Notes: a model not told the origin generated them from the letters alone. A stretch of DNA of 64,000 nucleotides from Sulfuricurvum sp. (GCA_028718525.1 JAQULP010000001.1:169778-233777); one strand, 5' to 3'; positions 42,645-53,118 are shown, numbered from the stretch's first letter. Numbers and translations are program-made.

Positions 42645-43670
42645 TTACTCCACCATCTCTTCAGATTCACCCAACTGCAATACGCCCTGTTCAGCCAGCG
42701 CCTGAACGGCATCAACGATTTTACGTTGAGCACCTTCAACCTCTTTAACTTTAACGGCACCGAGGAACTGCATCTCTTCAATAAAGGCATCTTTGGCACG
42801 TTGAGACATATTGGCATAAAATTTTTCTTTGAGATCATCGGCCGAACTTTTAAGCGCAAGCATAAGATCATTTTTATCGACCGCTTTAAGAATTTCTCGG
42901 ACGCTGTTACCGTCAAGATCAACAATGTCTTCAAAGGTAAACATCATCTCTTTAATCGAAGCAGCCAATTCCTGATCCAATTGCTCGATTTGCGACAATG
43001 TCGACTTGGATGCTTTCGCACCCAATCGGTTGAACACATCTGCAACCGCACGCGGTCCGCCCACCTCGACTTTGTAGGTTGCCAATGCCTCAAGTTTAGA
43101 CTCAAGGACCGCACTGACCCGTTTAATAATCGATGGAGAGATATCACCGAGTTTTGCCATACGCATCGCAACTTCGGCCCGCAAATCGTCCGAAAAAATA
43201 TAAAGTATTTCCGCAGCTGCCGAAGGGTCCATATGAGCCAGGATCAAAGCGATTGTCTGCGGATGTTCCGTCATGATAAAGTCTGATAGCTGCTGCGGTT
43301 TGATTTTGGATAAATAGGCAAAATTTTGGGTATTTTGCATCGATTTGCTCAACCGCTCCAAAACTTTTTTCGCTTCCTCAGGTCCAAGGGCCTTATACAA
43401 AATTTCGCGGGCATACTCCATCCCGCCGGAATTCAAGTATTGATTGGATTGGATAATGGCATAAAATTCCTCTAATACCGCCGCCCCCAGATTCTTTTCG
43501 ATAGATCGGTTATTAGCGATATATTTGGAAATCTCGGTTATCGCATCTACGTTCATCCGTGCGAAAATAGTTGCGGTAACGTCTTCTCCCAACTGCAGTA
43601 ACAATATGGCCACCTTTTGGGCCATACCCATCTCTTCAAAATTAACTTGCTGTGAAGGGGTTAGATTCAT
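42645..43670 (-). CDS. fliG: flagellar motor switch protein FliG
   Basis: 341 aa C-ring protein that passes torque from stators to rotor and joins the MS ring (FliF). Three ARM-like domains: N-terminal QVNFEEMGMAQKVAILLLQL, middle EHPQTIALILAHMDP (the EHPQ motif), and the C-terminal charged torque helix around FTFEDIVDLDGNSVREILKA. Full length and intact. Confidence 0.95.
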   Translation of the reverse strand: MNLTPSQQVNFEEMGMAQKVAILLLQLGEDVTATIFARMNVDAITEISKYIANNRSIEKNLGAAVLEEFYAIIQSNQYLNSGGMEYAREILYKALGPEEAKKVLERLSKSMQNTQNFAYLSKIKPQQLSDFIMTEHPQTIALILAHMDPSAAAEILYIFSDDLRAEVAMRMAKLGDISPSIIKRVSAVLESKLEALATYKVEVGGPRAVADVFNRLGAKASKSTLSQIEQLDQELAASIKEMMFTFEDIVDLDGNSVREILKAVDKNDLMLALKSSADDLKEKFYANMSQRAKDAFIEEMQFLGAVKVKEVEGAQRKIVDAVQALAEQGVLQLGESEEMVE

Positions 43671-43679
43671 TATTCTCTC

Positions 43680-45401
43680 CTATCGTCGGCTCATGTCGTT
43701 CGTTGGAGTTCCCTCTTCTTCAATCAATGTTTGGATCAAAGAGGCAATCTCTTCAGGGTGTTCTTCCGCTATCTCACGCACTTTTTCAAGCAGAACGTCA
43801 TATTTTAATTCGTCTTCGTTAAAGTTATCCCCAAGCCCCAACTGATTTTCAACTTTTTTACGCATTTGCTGTACTTTTTCCGCCAAATCTTCACCTTCAT
43901 CATCGGCAATTTCAAGGTCAGGTTTTTCAAATTCCTCTTCTTCGCGACTGAATTCAAGCATCCGTTCTGCAAACGGAATAATCACTTTTTTGTACGCGAC
44001 AAACAATATGATACCGACTATTATATATTTGAACAATGATGAAAACGGTGTTAAATAGGTTGCAATAAATTCGGAAGTTTTCGAAGCGGTATTTTGTGGT
44101 TTCATCCCCTCTTTGGAAGCTTGGAATTCAAAATTGCGAACGCTTACCTGATCTCCGCGTTGTTCATCAACACCGATGGATTGTTTTACCAACGCATCGA
44201 TCGCCTGCAATTGAGTTTCATCCAGTGCGATGTACTCGATTTCATCTGTTGGAGCACCGGAAGCGTCCTTTTTCGGTTCATATTTCCCATCAACAACAAC
44301 AGCAGCCGTCATACGTTTGATTCGGGCAAATTCCATTTTTGTGGTAGAAACGGTTTTGGAAACTTCATAATTGGTTGTACCGGTGGTTTTCTCGTATTTC
44401 TCACCCGCACCGTTGCTATTGAGCCCCTCGACCGGACCGATATTGCTTACCGCACCGGGTACGCCGCCGACAGCCGGGGGAGTGGCACCGTCGCGCTTTT
44501 CTTCCAAGGTTTGTTCACTGCGGACGACATTCTCCGGATCATATTTTTCCGAGGTAGAACTTTGTTCCGAAAAATCATACTCGATCGTTACTTTGGCAAC
44601 GACACGGTCTTTCCCCCCGATAAACGGCGCAAGAACGTTGATGATTTTTTCCTCTTGTTTTTTCTCTTCTTTGGTTTTATACTGCTGCTGAATGGATGAA
44701 AGTTCCCCCATGGCACTGGCGGTATCGTTATCGCCCAGGGTCTCCCCTTCCGAATCAATTAAGGCAACGTTTTCTACCGTCAATTTCGGGACGGCTGCCG
44801 CAACCAATTTTTTAATACCGCGAATTTGTTTGCTGGTCAGTTTACGGTCCGGATAAAGTTGCACCATAACCGATGCGGAAGGGGGAACTTCTTCAGAGAC
44901 GAACAGCGTCTCTTTAGGCAGGGCAAGGGAGACACTCGATTTTTCAACCGGAGAGAGTGAATCAATCGATCGGGCCAACTCGCCTTCCAAAGCACGTCTA
45001 AATTTCACCTCTTGATCGAAGTTCGTTGCCCCGAATTCTTGTTTGTCAAAGAGTTCAAAACCGACATGCCCCTCTTTAGGAATCCCCAATGAAGCGATGC
45101 TGATACGCTCTTTATAGACAACTTCTTTGGGGACTTCGATTACATTTTCACGGGGAATTCTATAGGGGATTTTATCTTTTTCAAGCTGTTCAATGACCTG
45201 TGCCGCATCTTGTCCATTCAACTGATCAAATAGGACCTGATACCCTTCATTTTGGTCCGTTGAACCGTTTGATGTGTAAAGGATTAAAAAAATCAAAAAG
45301 GCTACAATCCCCGCAACGGCTGTCCCAATGATAATTTTTTGTGGTTGGGTTAGCTTCCCAAAAAAAACAACAAGTTGCGAAAAAAGGGCTTTAAAATCCA
45401 T
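43680..45401 (-). CDS. fliF: flagellar MS-ring protein FliF
   Basis: 573 aa inner-membrane ring protein. Membrane helices at about 22-45 and 450-470 enclose the periplasmic ring-building motifs (IPYRIPRENVIEVPKEVVYK, then LARSIDSLSPVEKSSVSLAL) and the C-terminal tail binds FliG. It lies 12 bases after hisC, so the flagellar base is transcribed with amino acid genes. Confidence 0.95.
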   Translation of the reverse strand: MDFKALFSQLVVFFGKLTQPQKIIIGTAVAGIVAFLIFLILYTSNGSTDQNEGYQVLFDQLNGQDAAQVIEQLEKDKIPYRIPRENVIEVPKEVVYKERISIASLGIPKEGHVGFELFDKQEFGATNFDQEVKFRRALEGELARSIDSLSPVEKSSVSLALPKETLFVSEEVPPSASVMVQLYPDRKLTSKQIRGIKKLVAAAVPKLTVENVALIDSEGETLGDNDTASAMGELSSIQQQYKTKEEKKQEEKIINVLAPFIGGKDRVVAKVTIEYDFSEQSSTSEKYDPENVVRSEQTLEEKRDGATPPAVGGVPGAVSNIGPVEGLNSNGAGEKYEKTTGTTNYEVSKTVSTTKMEFARIKRMTAAVVVDGKYEPKKDASGAPTDEIEYIALDETQLQAIDALVKQSIGVDEQRGDQVSVRNFEFQASKEGMKPQNTASKTSEFIATYLTPFSSLFKYIIVGIILFVAYKKVIIPFAERMLEFSREEEEFEKPDLEIADDEGEDLAEKVQQMRKKVENQLGLGDNFNEDELKYDVLLEKVREIAEEHPEEIASLIQTLIEEEGTPTNDMSRR

Positions 45402-45413
45402 TGCTACCTAATT

Positions 45414-46508
45414 TTATACTAAAGAGTCAGTGAGTTCAAAAAATCGATCATTTTGTGCCGAGGTTCCGATTGTAACACGAATAGCGTTTAATCCGTAACT
45501 GCTTAAGTCACGTACAATCATACCCTTTTTTAAGAGTTCTTGCGCAATTATTGATGAATTTTTTTCTTCAGGAAGCGATAATGTGACGAAATTGGTATAA
45601 CTTTCAATGATATGAATACCTTTCGTTCGTGCGAAATCTTCATAACGCACCATTTGTGAAAAATTATCGGCAATGCACTCTTGAACAAACGCTTCGTCCT
45701 CTAATGCAACAGATGCAGCTTCCAGCGAGAGGGTTGTTATATTAAACGGCGGACGGACTTTGTACAATGCTTCAATGATGGGCCCCTGAGCAATTCCGTA
45801 CCCGACGCGCATACCGCCGAGTCCATAAGCTTTAGAAAATGTCCCCAGAAAGAGAACATTATCAAAACGTTCAATCAACTCACACGGTTCAACCGCTTTG
45901 GTCGGATCTTTGAAACGTGCATATTCCATATACGCACCGTCCACAATCACCAGCGTATCGCTGTCAATTTTTTCAATAAAACTAAGCATCTCTCCCGCAT
46001 CCAAAGCATCACCTGTGGGATTGTTCGGCGTACATAAGAAAATTATTGAAGGATTATGTTCCTGATAAAGGGCGTAAAACTCCTCCATTTTATGCTCACG
46101 GGAAGCGGTCCGGATTATCTCGGCACCCACCTGTTTGGCATATATTTCATACATTGCGAAGGTTACGCTGTTCATCAAAACTTTAGAACCGCCATGGGCT
46201 TTAGCATGAATAGCAAATTCAATGACCTGATCGCTCCCCGCACCGATCACCAATTCATTCATTTTGATCCCGTATTTCTCTGAGAGCCCTTTTTTTAACT
46301 TCACCATCGAATCATCCGGATAGAGCGCCATATTATCCACAATCGCCCGGACAGCCTCTTTGACTTTGGGAGAACACCCGAAAGGGTTTTCATTACTCGC
46401 TAATTTGACTATTTGATCTTTATCGATGCCGTATTCACGGACAACCAATTCGATCGGTTTTCCCGCCTCGTAACTTTTTATATTTTCCAATGCACTGTTA
46501 AATTTCAT
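45414..46508 (-). CDS. hisC: histidinol-phosphate aminotransferase
   Basis: 364 aa PLP-dependent class I/II aminotransferase. [19 protein letters not shown] at about residue 34, [13 protein letters not shown] near 190 and the PLP lysine in [17 protein letters not shown] are intact. It makes L-histidinol phosphate and in organisms lacking a separate enzyme may also transaminate phenylpyruvate, which would explain its overlap (4 bp) with pheA. Confidence 0.94.
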   Translation of the reverse strand: MKFNSALENIKSYEAGKPIELVVREYGIDKDQIVKLASNENPFGCSPKVKEAVRAIVDNMALYPDDSMVKLKKGLSEKYGIKMNELVIGAGSDQVIEFAIHAKAHGGSKVLMNSVTFAMYEIYAKQVGAEIIRTASREHKMEEFYALYQEHNPSIIFLCTPNNPTGDALDAGEMLSFIEKIDSDTLVIVDGAYMEYARFKDPTKAVEPCELIERFDNVLFLGTFSKAYGLGGMRVGYGIAQGPIIEALYKVRPPFNITTLSLEAASVALEDEAFVQECIADNFSQMVRYEDFARTKGIHIIESYTNFVTLSLPEEKNSSIIAQELLKKGMIVRDLSSYGLNAIRVTIGTSAQNDRFFELTDSLV

Positions 46509-47587
46509 AATTCCCCCTTAACATAACTTCCAAGCCATGTAACTTCATCACTGTGTTTTTGAATAACCTCTTGCACACGTTCTTCATCGATATGCCCAAA
46601 AAAATCGATAAAAAACCAATACCCGAATCCGTCATTATCCCGCGAAGGACGACTTTCAATTTTGCTTAAATTAATCTGCGCATTATTGAAATCTTCCAAG
46701 AAATGGACCAGTGATCCCGCTTTTTGCGCATCAATGAGACGGACTAAAATGGATGTTTTATCCTCGCCGCTGATACCGTTTTTAAAGTCGCTTAAAATAA
46801 AAAAACGGGTTGCATTATTATGCGTATCTTCAATATTTTCAAAGAGAGTAGGAACTTTATACAGTTTTGCGGCAATATGAGAACAGATAGCGGCGGCCTC
46901 CGTATCTTTGGAGGCAAGAATAGCCGCTTTCGCCGTAGATTCGACCGGAATGTGTTCTACACTGTCCAATCCGTGTTCTTGCAAAAATTCCCGGCATTGG
47001 CCGAAACCTTTATCTTTGGAATAAATACGTTTAATGTGGTGAATTTTTTCCGCTTTCGTTGCAAACGCCATATGAATCGGCATATAAAGCTCTGCCACAA
47101 TTTTAACCGAACTCTTTCCTAACAGATCAAGGGTTTCACCCACTACGCCGTCGCGACTGTTTTCAATCGGAACCACCCCGAATTTAGCCCTTCCGGCTTC
47201 CAGAGTTTTAAAAACGGCATCAATGGAACCCAAAGAGAGATAATCGCTCATCGCACCGAAACGTGATTCCGCCGCTTGATGGGTAAAACTCCCTTCCGGT
47301 CCAAGATAAGCAATCCGTTCAGGCAGTTCCAAATTACGGGCTACGGCAAAAATTTCTAAAAATACCGCTTCAATCGCCTGTGCATTGAGTAAGCCGCCTG
47401 AGGCTTCGCTCAATTTTGTCAAACGGTCAATAATCGCTTTCTCCCGTTCAGGACGATATACCGCGGTATTGCTTTCGTGTTTGATCTCACCGACGCGCTG
47501 AACCACTTTCATTCGTCGGTTTAATAGATTAACGACTTCATTATCAATCTCATCGATGCGGCTTCTGCACTCTTCTAAAGTATTCAT
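46505..47587 (-). CDS. pheA: chorismate mutase/prephenate dehydratase
   Basis: 360 aa bifunctional enzyme converting chorismate to phenylpyruvate. Chorismate mutase domain at residues 1-85 ([20 protein letters not shown]), prephenate dehydratase domain about 90-270 ([40 protein letters not shown]), and a C-terminal ACT regulatory domain with the ESRPSR Phe-binding motif. Overlaps the HAD gene by four bases upstream and hisC by four downstream. Confidence 0.95.
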   Translation of the reverse strand: MNTLEECRSRIDEIDNEVVNLLNRRMKVVQRVGEIKHESNTAVYRPEREKAIIDRLTKLSEASGGLLNAQAIEAVFLEIFAVARNLELPERIAYLGPEGSFTHQAAESRFGAMSDYLSLGSIDAVFKTLEAGRAKFGVVPIENSRDGVVGETLDLLGKSSVKIVAELYMPIHMAFATKAEKIHHIKRIYSKDKGFGQCREFLQEHGLDSVEHIPVESTAKAAILASKDTEAAAICSHIAAKLYKVPTLFENIEDTHNNATRFFILSDFKNGISGEDKTSILVRLIDAQKAGSLVHFLEDFNNAQINLSKIESRPSRDNDGFGYWFFIDFFGHIDEERVQEVIQKHSDEVTWLGSYVKGEL

Positions 47588-48363
47588 AGACTCTCCAATA
47601 TCTCTTGCATATCGGCAAAAATTGCTGCCGGACGCTCGGATGGTTTTAGTGATGGAATAATTTCATCGGCATGACGATACTTGCCGCTTAACACAAAAAT
47701 TCCTTTCATCCCAAGCGACTGTGCCCCGACAAGATCCCCTTTGACGTCATCACTGATAATCGTGATATCATCGTAATTCACCCCTTTTTTTTGTTCTCTC
47801 AGCTTTTGCAAAGCCTCTTCGAAAAAAGGGATACTCGGCTTACCGACTACCGTATAAGAGACGGATGTCGCAAATTCCAACATCTTCAAAATGGCCCCTA
47901 CTCCCGGATAGCGCTTCTGATTTTTCGCGTAAAGAGTCGTCTCGTGCATCCCGATGAGGCGGGCACCGCCGAGGAGGAACTCAATCATTTGGGCGTATTC
48001 ATCGCTCAAAAAGTTCTCTTTGATAGCTACCAAAACAATATCCGGTGAAGTGTAGTCCAGGTTATACCCCATAGAACGCAACACATTCAAAAAAGCTTCT
48101 GATCCATACGCCGCAATTTTTTCCGTTTTCGCCATATGGCTTTCCAAAATCATCAACGGGTCGAGATAATGTTCACGCGGAATATTCAATCCGATGGAAT
48201 TGAGATAAGTTAAAAACTCATGGCTCGGATATTTCGTACTGTTGGTAATAACCATATAGGGGATACGCTGCGTGTTCAAATAATCGATAAAGGCTACGGC
48301 TCCGCGTGTAGGAAGCTTTGTATTATCTTCGATCAATGTCCCCTGCACATCGACAAAATACAT
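47584..48363 (-). CDS. HAD-IIA family hydrolase
   Basis: 259 aa HAD phosphatase of subclass IIA (NagD/4-nitrophenylphosphatase-like). Motif I FVDVQGTLIEDN (second Asp replaced by Gln, DxQ instead of the usual DxD), motif II ITNSTK, motif III VGKPS and motif IV IISDDVKGDLVGAQSLGMKG. The substitution of the second motif I Asp may reduce phosphatase activity. The gene at this place in C. jejuni (Cj0315) is also a HAD protein. Substrate unknown. Confidence 0.85.
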   Translation of the reverse strand: MYFVDVQGTLIEDNTKLPTRGAVAFIDYLNTQRIPYMVITNSTKYPSHEFLTYLNSIGLNIPREHYLDPLMILESHMAKTEKIAAYGSEAFLNVLRSMGYNLDYTSPDIVLVAIKENFLSDEYAQMIEFLLGGARLIGMHETTLYAKNQKRYPGVGAILKMLEFATSVSYTVVGKPSIPFFEEALQKLREQKKGVNYDDITIISDDVKGDLVGAQSLGMKGIFVLSGKYRHADEIIPSLKPSERPAAIFADMQEILESL

Positions 48364-48373
48364 TCTAATGATC

Positions 48374-49576
48374 CTACAGATAATCGCGTTCTAACGCTAT
48401 CACATCTTCAAACGTTTCACGACGGCGGATGATACGATCCTTCCCCTCTTCCAATGCGATTTCAGCAGAGCGTCCGCGGGTATTATAGTTGCTCCCCATG
48501 CCAAAACCGTAAGCGCCCGCACTGTGAACGATCAATAAGTCATTGTGTTCCATAGGGGGAAGCGGATAATTTTTGGCTAAGAAGTCACCGCTTTCGCATA
48601 CCGGACCGACAACATCGGCGGCACTTTCTTCACCGCTTTTTCCGACAGGCTCGATACGGTGATACGCTTTATACAAACTTGGGCGGATAAGATCATTCAT
48701 CGCACCGTCAACCATGACAAAACGTTTCGCGCCGTTGTTTTTCTCATACAATACTTTGGTCAAAAAGTATCCGGCATTCGCCGTCAAAAAACGTCCCGGT
48801 TCACAAATAATCGTGACATCCGTCCCTTTAAGGGCCGAAAGAATCGCTTGAGCGTAATCGTAAGGTTCAATGGTTGTCTCGTTATCGTAACGGACGCCGA
48901 GCCCGCCGCCGATATCAAAGAATTTTAATTCGATATCAATTGCCTGAAGCGAACGGAGCAAATCGGCAACAATCACCGCCGCTTCATAAATCGGTTCCAA
49001 CTCGGTCAACTGGCTTCCGATATGGAAATGGATTCCTACGGGATCAAGGTTATCAGAATTTTTGGCTTGAATGTACATCCGTTTAGCCGCAACAATCTCC
49101 ACCCCGAATTTATTATCATGCAAACCGGTAGAGATATACGGATGAGTTTTCGGATCGATATTCGGATTCACCCGAATACTGATACGGGCTTTTGCATTCA
49201 GTTCTTTGGCAATCATCTCGACACGTCCGAGTTCCGCTTCGCTCTCGACGTTAATGTAGAGGATATCGGATTCAATCGCTTCTCGAATCTCGTCGTCACG
49301 TTTACCTACACCGCTAAAAATAATGCGGTATTTTGGAATTCCTGCCATCAATGCCCGTCGTACTTCACCGATTGAGACACAATCGGCACCTGAACCCATT
49401 TGAGCAAAATGTTTTACAACACTTAAATTTGAATTGGCTTTTACCGCATACGCCAGTATCGATTTGCGCCCTCGGAATGCCTCTTTTAACGACTCGAACT
49501 GTGTACGCATTGCATCAAAATCATACACGTACAAAGGTGTCCCATAGTTTTGTGCCAAAGCTTTAAAATCGATCAC
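48374..49576 (-). CDS. lysA: diaminopimelate decarboxylase
   Basis: 400 aa PLP enzyme of alanine-racemase fold, making L-lysine from meso-diaminopimelate. The PLP lysine is in LAYAVKANSNLSVVKHF (about residue 47), GIHFHIGSQL and CEPGRFLTANAGYFLTKV are family motifs, and CESGDFLAKN carries the partner-subunit active-site Cys. It is followed by the HAD gene after ten bases. Confidence 0.96.
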   Translation of the reverse strand: MIDFKALAQNYGTPLYVYDFDAMRTQFESLKEAFRGRKSILAYAVKANSNLSVVKHFAQMGSGADCVSIGEVRRALMAGIPKYRIIFSGVGKRDDEIREAIESDILYINVESEAELGRVEMIAKELNAKARISIRVNPNIDPKTHPYISTGLHDNKFGVEIVAAKRMYIQAKNSDNLDPVGIHFHIGSQLTELEPIYEAAVIVADLLRSLQAIDIELKFFDIGGGLGVRYDNETTIEPYDYAQAILSALKGTDVTIICEPGRFLTANAGYFLTKVLYEKNNGAKRFVMVDGAMNDLIRPSLYKAYHRIEPVGKSGEESAADVVGPVCESGDFLAKNYPLPPMEHNDLLIVHSAGAYGFGMGSNYNTRGRSAEIALEEGKDRIIRRRETFEDVIALERDYL

Positions 49577-49592
49577 CCTTAATCCTCATTGA

Positions 49593-50681
49593 TTAATTTT
49601 GTCGCGATTTTACCCTAACTCTCCTTAGGGGATTTCCAAGCCGCCAAAACATTATGGTGAATAGGAGAACAATGGGGAGTATGATCCCCGCTTCAGGAGG
49701 CAATGTTTTATTATTAGACAGCTCTCCCATCATAAAAAGGATTCCCCAAACCATTAACGTCGTCAGTATAGCGACAAAACTAAAAAGCGAAAGATTCAAA
49801 AACCGGGCATTCACCGGTGCGTAGGAAAATAAAATAACCATTAAAATGGGGGCAAACCACGGGGAGATAAAAATGCGGTACATGACACTCGTAATTTTGG
49901 CTACATCAACATTTTGATTCTGTAATAAAGTCAGTGCATCCAATCCGTCACCGATAGTGAAATTGTCTTTTCCTTCATAAACCTGATCCAAAATTTTTGG
50001 TTTAAAATCATGCAGCACTTTTAAATGGTCTCTATCGCTGATCATAATCCCGAAATCTTCCATCTTCAGACTTCCCGGATAACGGATCAAATGAGCTTTG
50101 GCAATATTCCAGTAATTATCACGGTATACCGCTTCCTTGGCACTTAATACCTCTTGCAAATGCCCTTGTTTAAAGGTAAAAATACGGATATCCTCTGCCC
50201 TTTTACTCAAAGGATAGAGATTCCCGAAATAGATATAGTTTCCTTCATGGGTGAAAAAAAGGTTGCTGGTCGGACGGATAAATTCAGAGCTCTCCCGCAA
50301 ATTGTCACTGTATTCGTTTGCCCGCGCAAAATCAGTCGCGTGTAAAGCAATATAGATACCGATCATCCCCCCCGCGATACTTAAAAAAGGGGCTAAAATA
50401 CGCCCTTTCGAATATCCCAAAGCATAATAGGCCGCAAGAGCATTGGAACGTATCAATTCAACCAAAGAGATGACCATAGCGAATACCAATGAAATAGGGA
50501 GCATCATATCGACGGCATAAAAATATTTATACATGATGTAAATAAGGACAAGGTTCGCAGAATGGGGGAGACGTGAGGCATTGTCCATTAAATCAAATCC
50601 GACCATAAAACTGCCAAGGGCAACTAGTACAATCAGAAAATAGCGCAGGTAGAGTAATGATAATGTATTAAATGCAAGCAT
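49593..50681 (-). CDS. LptF/LptG-family LPS export permease
   Basis: 362 aa of the YjgP/YjgQ family. Three N-terminal membrane helices, a large periplasmic beta-jellyroll domain (about 110-260) and three C-terminal helices, the expected layout. With LptB and its partner it extracts LPS from the inner membrane. Whether it is LptF or LptG cannot be decided. Located 16 bases upstream of lysA, as in C. jejuni. Confidence 0.9.
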   Translation of the reverse strand: MLAFNTLSLLYLRYFLIVLVALGSFMVGFDLMDNASRLPHSANLVLIYIMYKYFYAVDMMLPISLVFAMVISLVELIRSNALAAYYALGYSKGRILAPFLSIAGGMIGIYIALHATDFARANEYSDNLRESSEFIRPTSNLFFTHEGNYIYFGNLYPLSKRAEDIRIFTFKQGHLQEVLSAKEAVYRDNYWNIAKAHLIRYPGSLKMEDFGIMISDRDHLKVLHDFKPKILDQVYEGKDNFTIGDGLDALTLLQNQNVDVAKITSVMYRIFISPWFAPILMVILFSYAPVNARFLNLSLFSFVAILTTLMVWGILFMMGELSNNKTLPPEAGIILPIVLLFTIMFWRLGNPLRRVRVKSRQN

Positions 50682-50728
50682 AAAAGCCTAAATAATAAAA
50701 TAATCCCTATTGTACACCATGCAGAATT

Positions 50729-51280
50729 TCACCCCCCTTTAAGGGAGTGTTTCGTAGCTACATCGCTGTAATGATGGCTTAGCATCATCTCGACCGCATC
50801 CGCTGCTTTGCTAATCCATTCGGGAAGTTTTTTTTGTTCTTCAGCGCTAAACGGATGCAATACATAATCGGCAACTTGGGATTTATGTTCAGGCTTGCCG
50901 ATCCCCATCCGAATACGGATATATTCAGGAGAAATTGCCGAATCGGCAGATTTCAAACCGTTATGTCCTCCGTGTCCGCCCCCTTTTTTAAATCGCAAGG
51001 CACCGAAGGGAAGATCCAAATCATCGTGAATAACAATGACCTCATCATCCATTTTATAAAAATTTTTAACGGCTAGGATAGAACGTCCGGAAAGGTTCAT
51101 ATACGTTGTAGGTTTAAGGAGAAAGTGCGACCCCATTTTAAACAACTCCCCTTCAAAGGAGCTCTTGGAAATGTTTTGCACACTGCGGCGTCGGCACAAT
51201 TCGTCGATCACCATGAACCCGATATTATGTCGGGTAGAGGCATACGCCGAGCCTGGATTCCCCAGTCCGACGATAAGCAT
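50729..51280 (-). CDS. pth: peptidyl-tRNA hydrolase
   Basis: 183 aa enzyme recycling peptidyl-tRNA dropped from ribosomes. MLIVGLGNPGSAYASTRHNI carries the catalytic His in TRHNIGF; LLKPTTYMNLSGRSI, VIHDDLDLPFGALRFKKGGG and GHNGLKS are family motifs. It begins two bases after the rplY stop. Confidence 0.96.
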   Translation of the reverse strand: MLIVGLGNPGSAYASTRHNIGFMVIDELCRRRSVQNISKSSFEGELFKMGSHFLLKPTTYMNLSGRSILAVKNFYKMDDEVIVIHDDLDLPFGALRFKKGGGHGGHNGLKSADSAISPEYIRIRMGIGKPEHKSQVADYVLHPFSAEEQKKLPEWISKAADAVEMMLSHHYSDVATKHSLKGG

Positions 51281-51282
51281 CC

Positions 51283-51819
51283 TTATTTCGCTTTAATGAT
51301 ACTAAGTACCGATACACGATCTGAATCGGTAAAAGTAACGTTATCAATACGCGGAAGATCACGAACCAATACTGAATCACCCAAGTCAAGCGGAGCAACA
51401 TCGATAGTGACGTTTGTAGGCAAGTTTTCGATCGTCGATTTTACACGAAGACGTTTTTTAGCTACGAACAACATCCCTTTGTTTTTCAAACCGATTGGCG
51501 TACCTACAGTTTTAACTGGAACATGATAATGAGTGACAACACCCGGTTGAGCAACCATCAAATCAACGTGCAACAAGTTCCCGGATACCGGATGAGACTC
51601 ATACCCTTGAACTACCAGGTTCATCTCTTTTCCGCCTACGTTAACTGCGAATGCTACGGTTTCTTTGTTGCGCACCGTACGGATAAAGTCGTTCATTTTG
51701 AACGCGGCGTGAATGTTTTCAAGCCCTTTTCCATAGATGTTAGCAATAAGATAACCATCACGGCGGTATGCTTTTGTAGCAGCTTTGCCAATACTCTCTC
51801 TTACAATGCCTTCTAACAT
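51283..51819 (-). CDS. rplY: 50S ribosomal protein L25/general stress protein Ctc
   Basis: 178 aa. N-terminal L25 5S-rRNA-binding domain (about 1-92, ANIYGKGLENIHAAF) followed by the C-terminal TL5/Ctc beta domain (LRVKSTIENLPTNVTIDVAP). The second ATG (51819) was chosen because AAGGA ends eight bases before it but only two before the ATG at 51825. It leads a long minus-strand series (rplY-pth-lptF/G-lysA-HAD-pheA-hisC-fliF-fliG-fliH-dxs). Confidence 0.93.
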   Translation of the reverse strand: MLEGIVRESIGKAATKAYRRDGYLIANIYGKGLENIHAAFKMNDFIRTVRNKETVAFAVNVGGKEMNLVVQGYESHPVSGNLLHVDLMVAQPGVVTHYHVPVKTVGTPIGLKNKGMLFVAKKRLRVKSTIENLPTNVTIDVAPLDLGDSVLVRDLPRIDNVTFTDSDRVSVLSIIKAK

Positions 51820-51889
51820 GTTCATGTCCTTCTAAAATAAAATGGGGCGAATTATACTTAAAATTTATTTAATATTTCCTAAAGAAAGA

Positions 51890-53113
51890 CTATATTTTGA
51901 GCCCGATAAAATCGTCATCCTGAAATGTTTTCGGAGTATCATCAACGCCCAGTTTATCTTTATCAATGGTTGAACTCATCCCTTCCATCCGCAGTTTCAA
52001 ATCTGACGGGGTCGTTGCGAATGCCAAAGCATCCGAACGGCTGATCCGTCCTGCCAGATAAAGGTCTAAAATTCCCTGATCGAAAGTTTGTGATTTATAC
52101 AGTTCTTTCCCCTCAGCGATGGTATCGGGGATTTCAATATCACGGTTTTCCGCAATGAGCTGTTCGATACGGGGGGTACGAACCAAAATCTCCAGTGCCG
52201 CAACACGTTTTCCCTCCACTGTCGGTACGAGACGTTGGGAAATAACCCCTTTTAGTACTGAAGAGAGTGTCATCCGCACACGGTTTTGTTCACCGGTGGG
52301 AAATACCGAAACAATCCGGTTTACCGTCTCTTTGGCATCCAAAGTGTGCAGGGTAGAGAAGACTAAATGCCCCGTATCGGCAGCATGCAAGGCAATTTCA
52401 ATCGTCTCCGTATCCCTCATCTCTCCGACAAGGATAATATCGGGATCTTCACGCAGCGCCGCTCGCAGAGCACTTCCGAAACTGTGGGTATCTTGCCCGA
52501 TACTGCGCTGATTAACAATACATTTGCGGTCCTTATGGACAAATTCAATAGGATCTTCAATGGTAATGATATGCTTACGGCGTTTCCAGTTGATTTCATT
52601 GATGATCGATGCCAAGGTAGTCGATTTACCGCTACCGGTTACCCCGGTTACCAGGACTAGACCCCGTTCCATTTCCGCAAAACTGTGTACGATAGAAGGT
52701 AAATTCAATTCATCTATCGTTAAGATCCTAACCGGGATCAAACGGAATACCGCAGATATCCCCTCCATTTGAAAAAATATATTGATACGAAAACGGGTGT
52801 TTTCATCAAACGGATACACCAAGTCCAACTCTTTTTTTTCGACCAGTTCCGCAAAACGTCCGCGTAAGAGCTCTTTTGCAAATGTTAGTGCATCCTCTTT
52901 GGATAAAATCTCACCCGAGAGAGGAATAATCTCACCGTTTATCCGTGCACGAATCACGGCATTGGCTTTGACATGCAGGTCACTCCCTCCGGCATCAATC
53001 ATTCGACGCATATATCCGCGAATTTTTTTGAGCATTTCAAAATTAAGTTCATTCACATGCACGCTATTCGGATTTGCCTGGTGTTCGGTATGGGAAGAGT
53101 TGTCGTTATTCAT
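51890..53113 (-). CDS. pilT: PilT-family type IV pilus retraction/secretion ATPase
   Basis: 407 aa hexameric ATPase. Walker A GVTGSGKSTTLASIINEI, the Asp box, Walker B IILVGEMRDTETIEIALHAA, the HIS box (DTGHLVFSTLHTLDA) and an extended C-terminus (DDFIGLKI) are present. PilT drives pilus retraction for twitching and DNA uptake. No pilin or assembly gene is near; it follows transaldolase by five bases. A PilU-like role is possible. The ComEA-like protein at the right end would suit a DNA uptake system. Confidence 0.9.
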   Translation of the reverse strand: MNNDNSSHTEHQANPNSVHVNELNFEMLKKIRGYMRRMIDAGGSDLHVKANAVIRARINGEIIPLSGEILSKEDALTFAKELLRGRFAELVEKKELDLVYPFDENTRFRINIFFQMEGISAVFRLIPVRILTIDELNLPSIVHSFAEMERGLVLVTGVTGSGKSTTLASIINEINWKRRKHIITIEDPIEFVHKDRKCIVNQRSIGQDTHSFGSALRAALREDPDIILVGEMRDTETIEIALHAADTGHLVFSTLHTLDAKETVNRIVSVFPTGEQNRVRMTLSSVLKGVISQRLVPTVEGKRVAALEILVRTPRIEQLIAENRDIEIPDTIAEGKELYKSQTFDQGILDLYLAGRISRSDALAFATTPSDLKLRMEGMSSTIDKDKLGVDDTPKTFQDDDFIGLKI

Positions 53114-53118
53114 GGTAT

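Noticed and set aside
42603..43286. 227-codon plus-strand open frame across fliH/fliG
   Set aside because: Shadow of fliG; rich in Phe, Arg and His as typical antisense translations.
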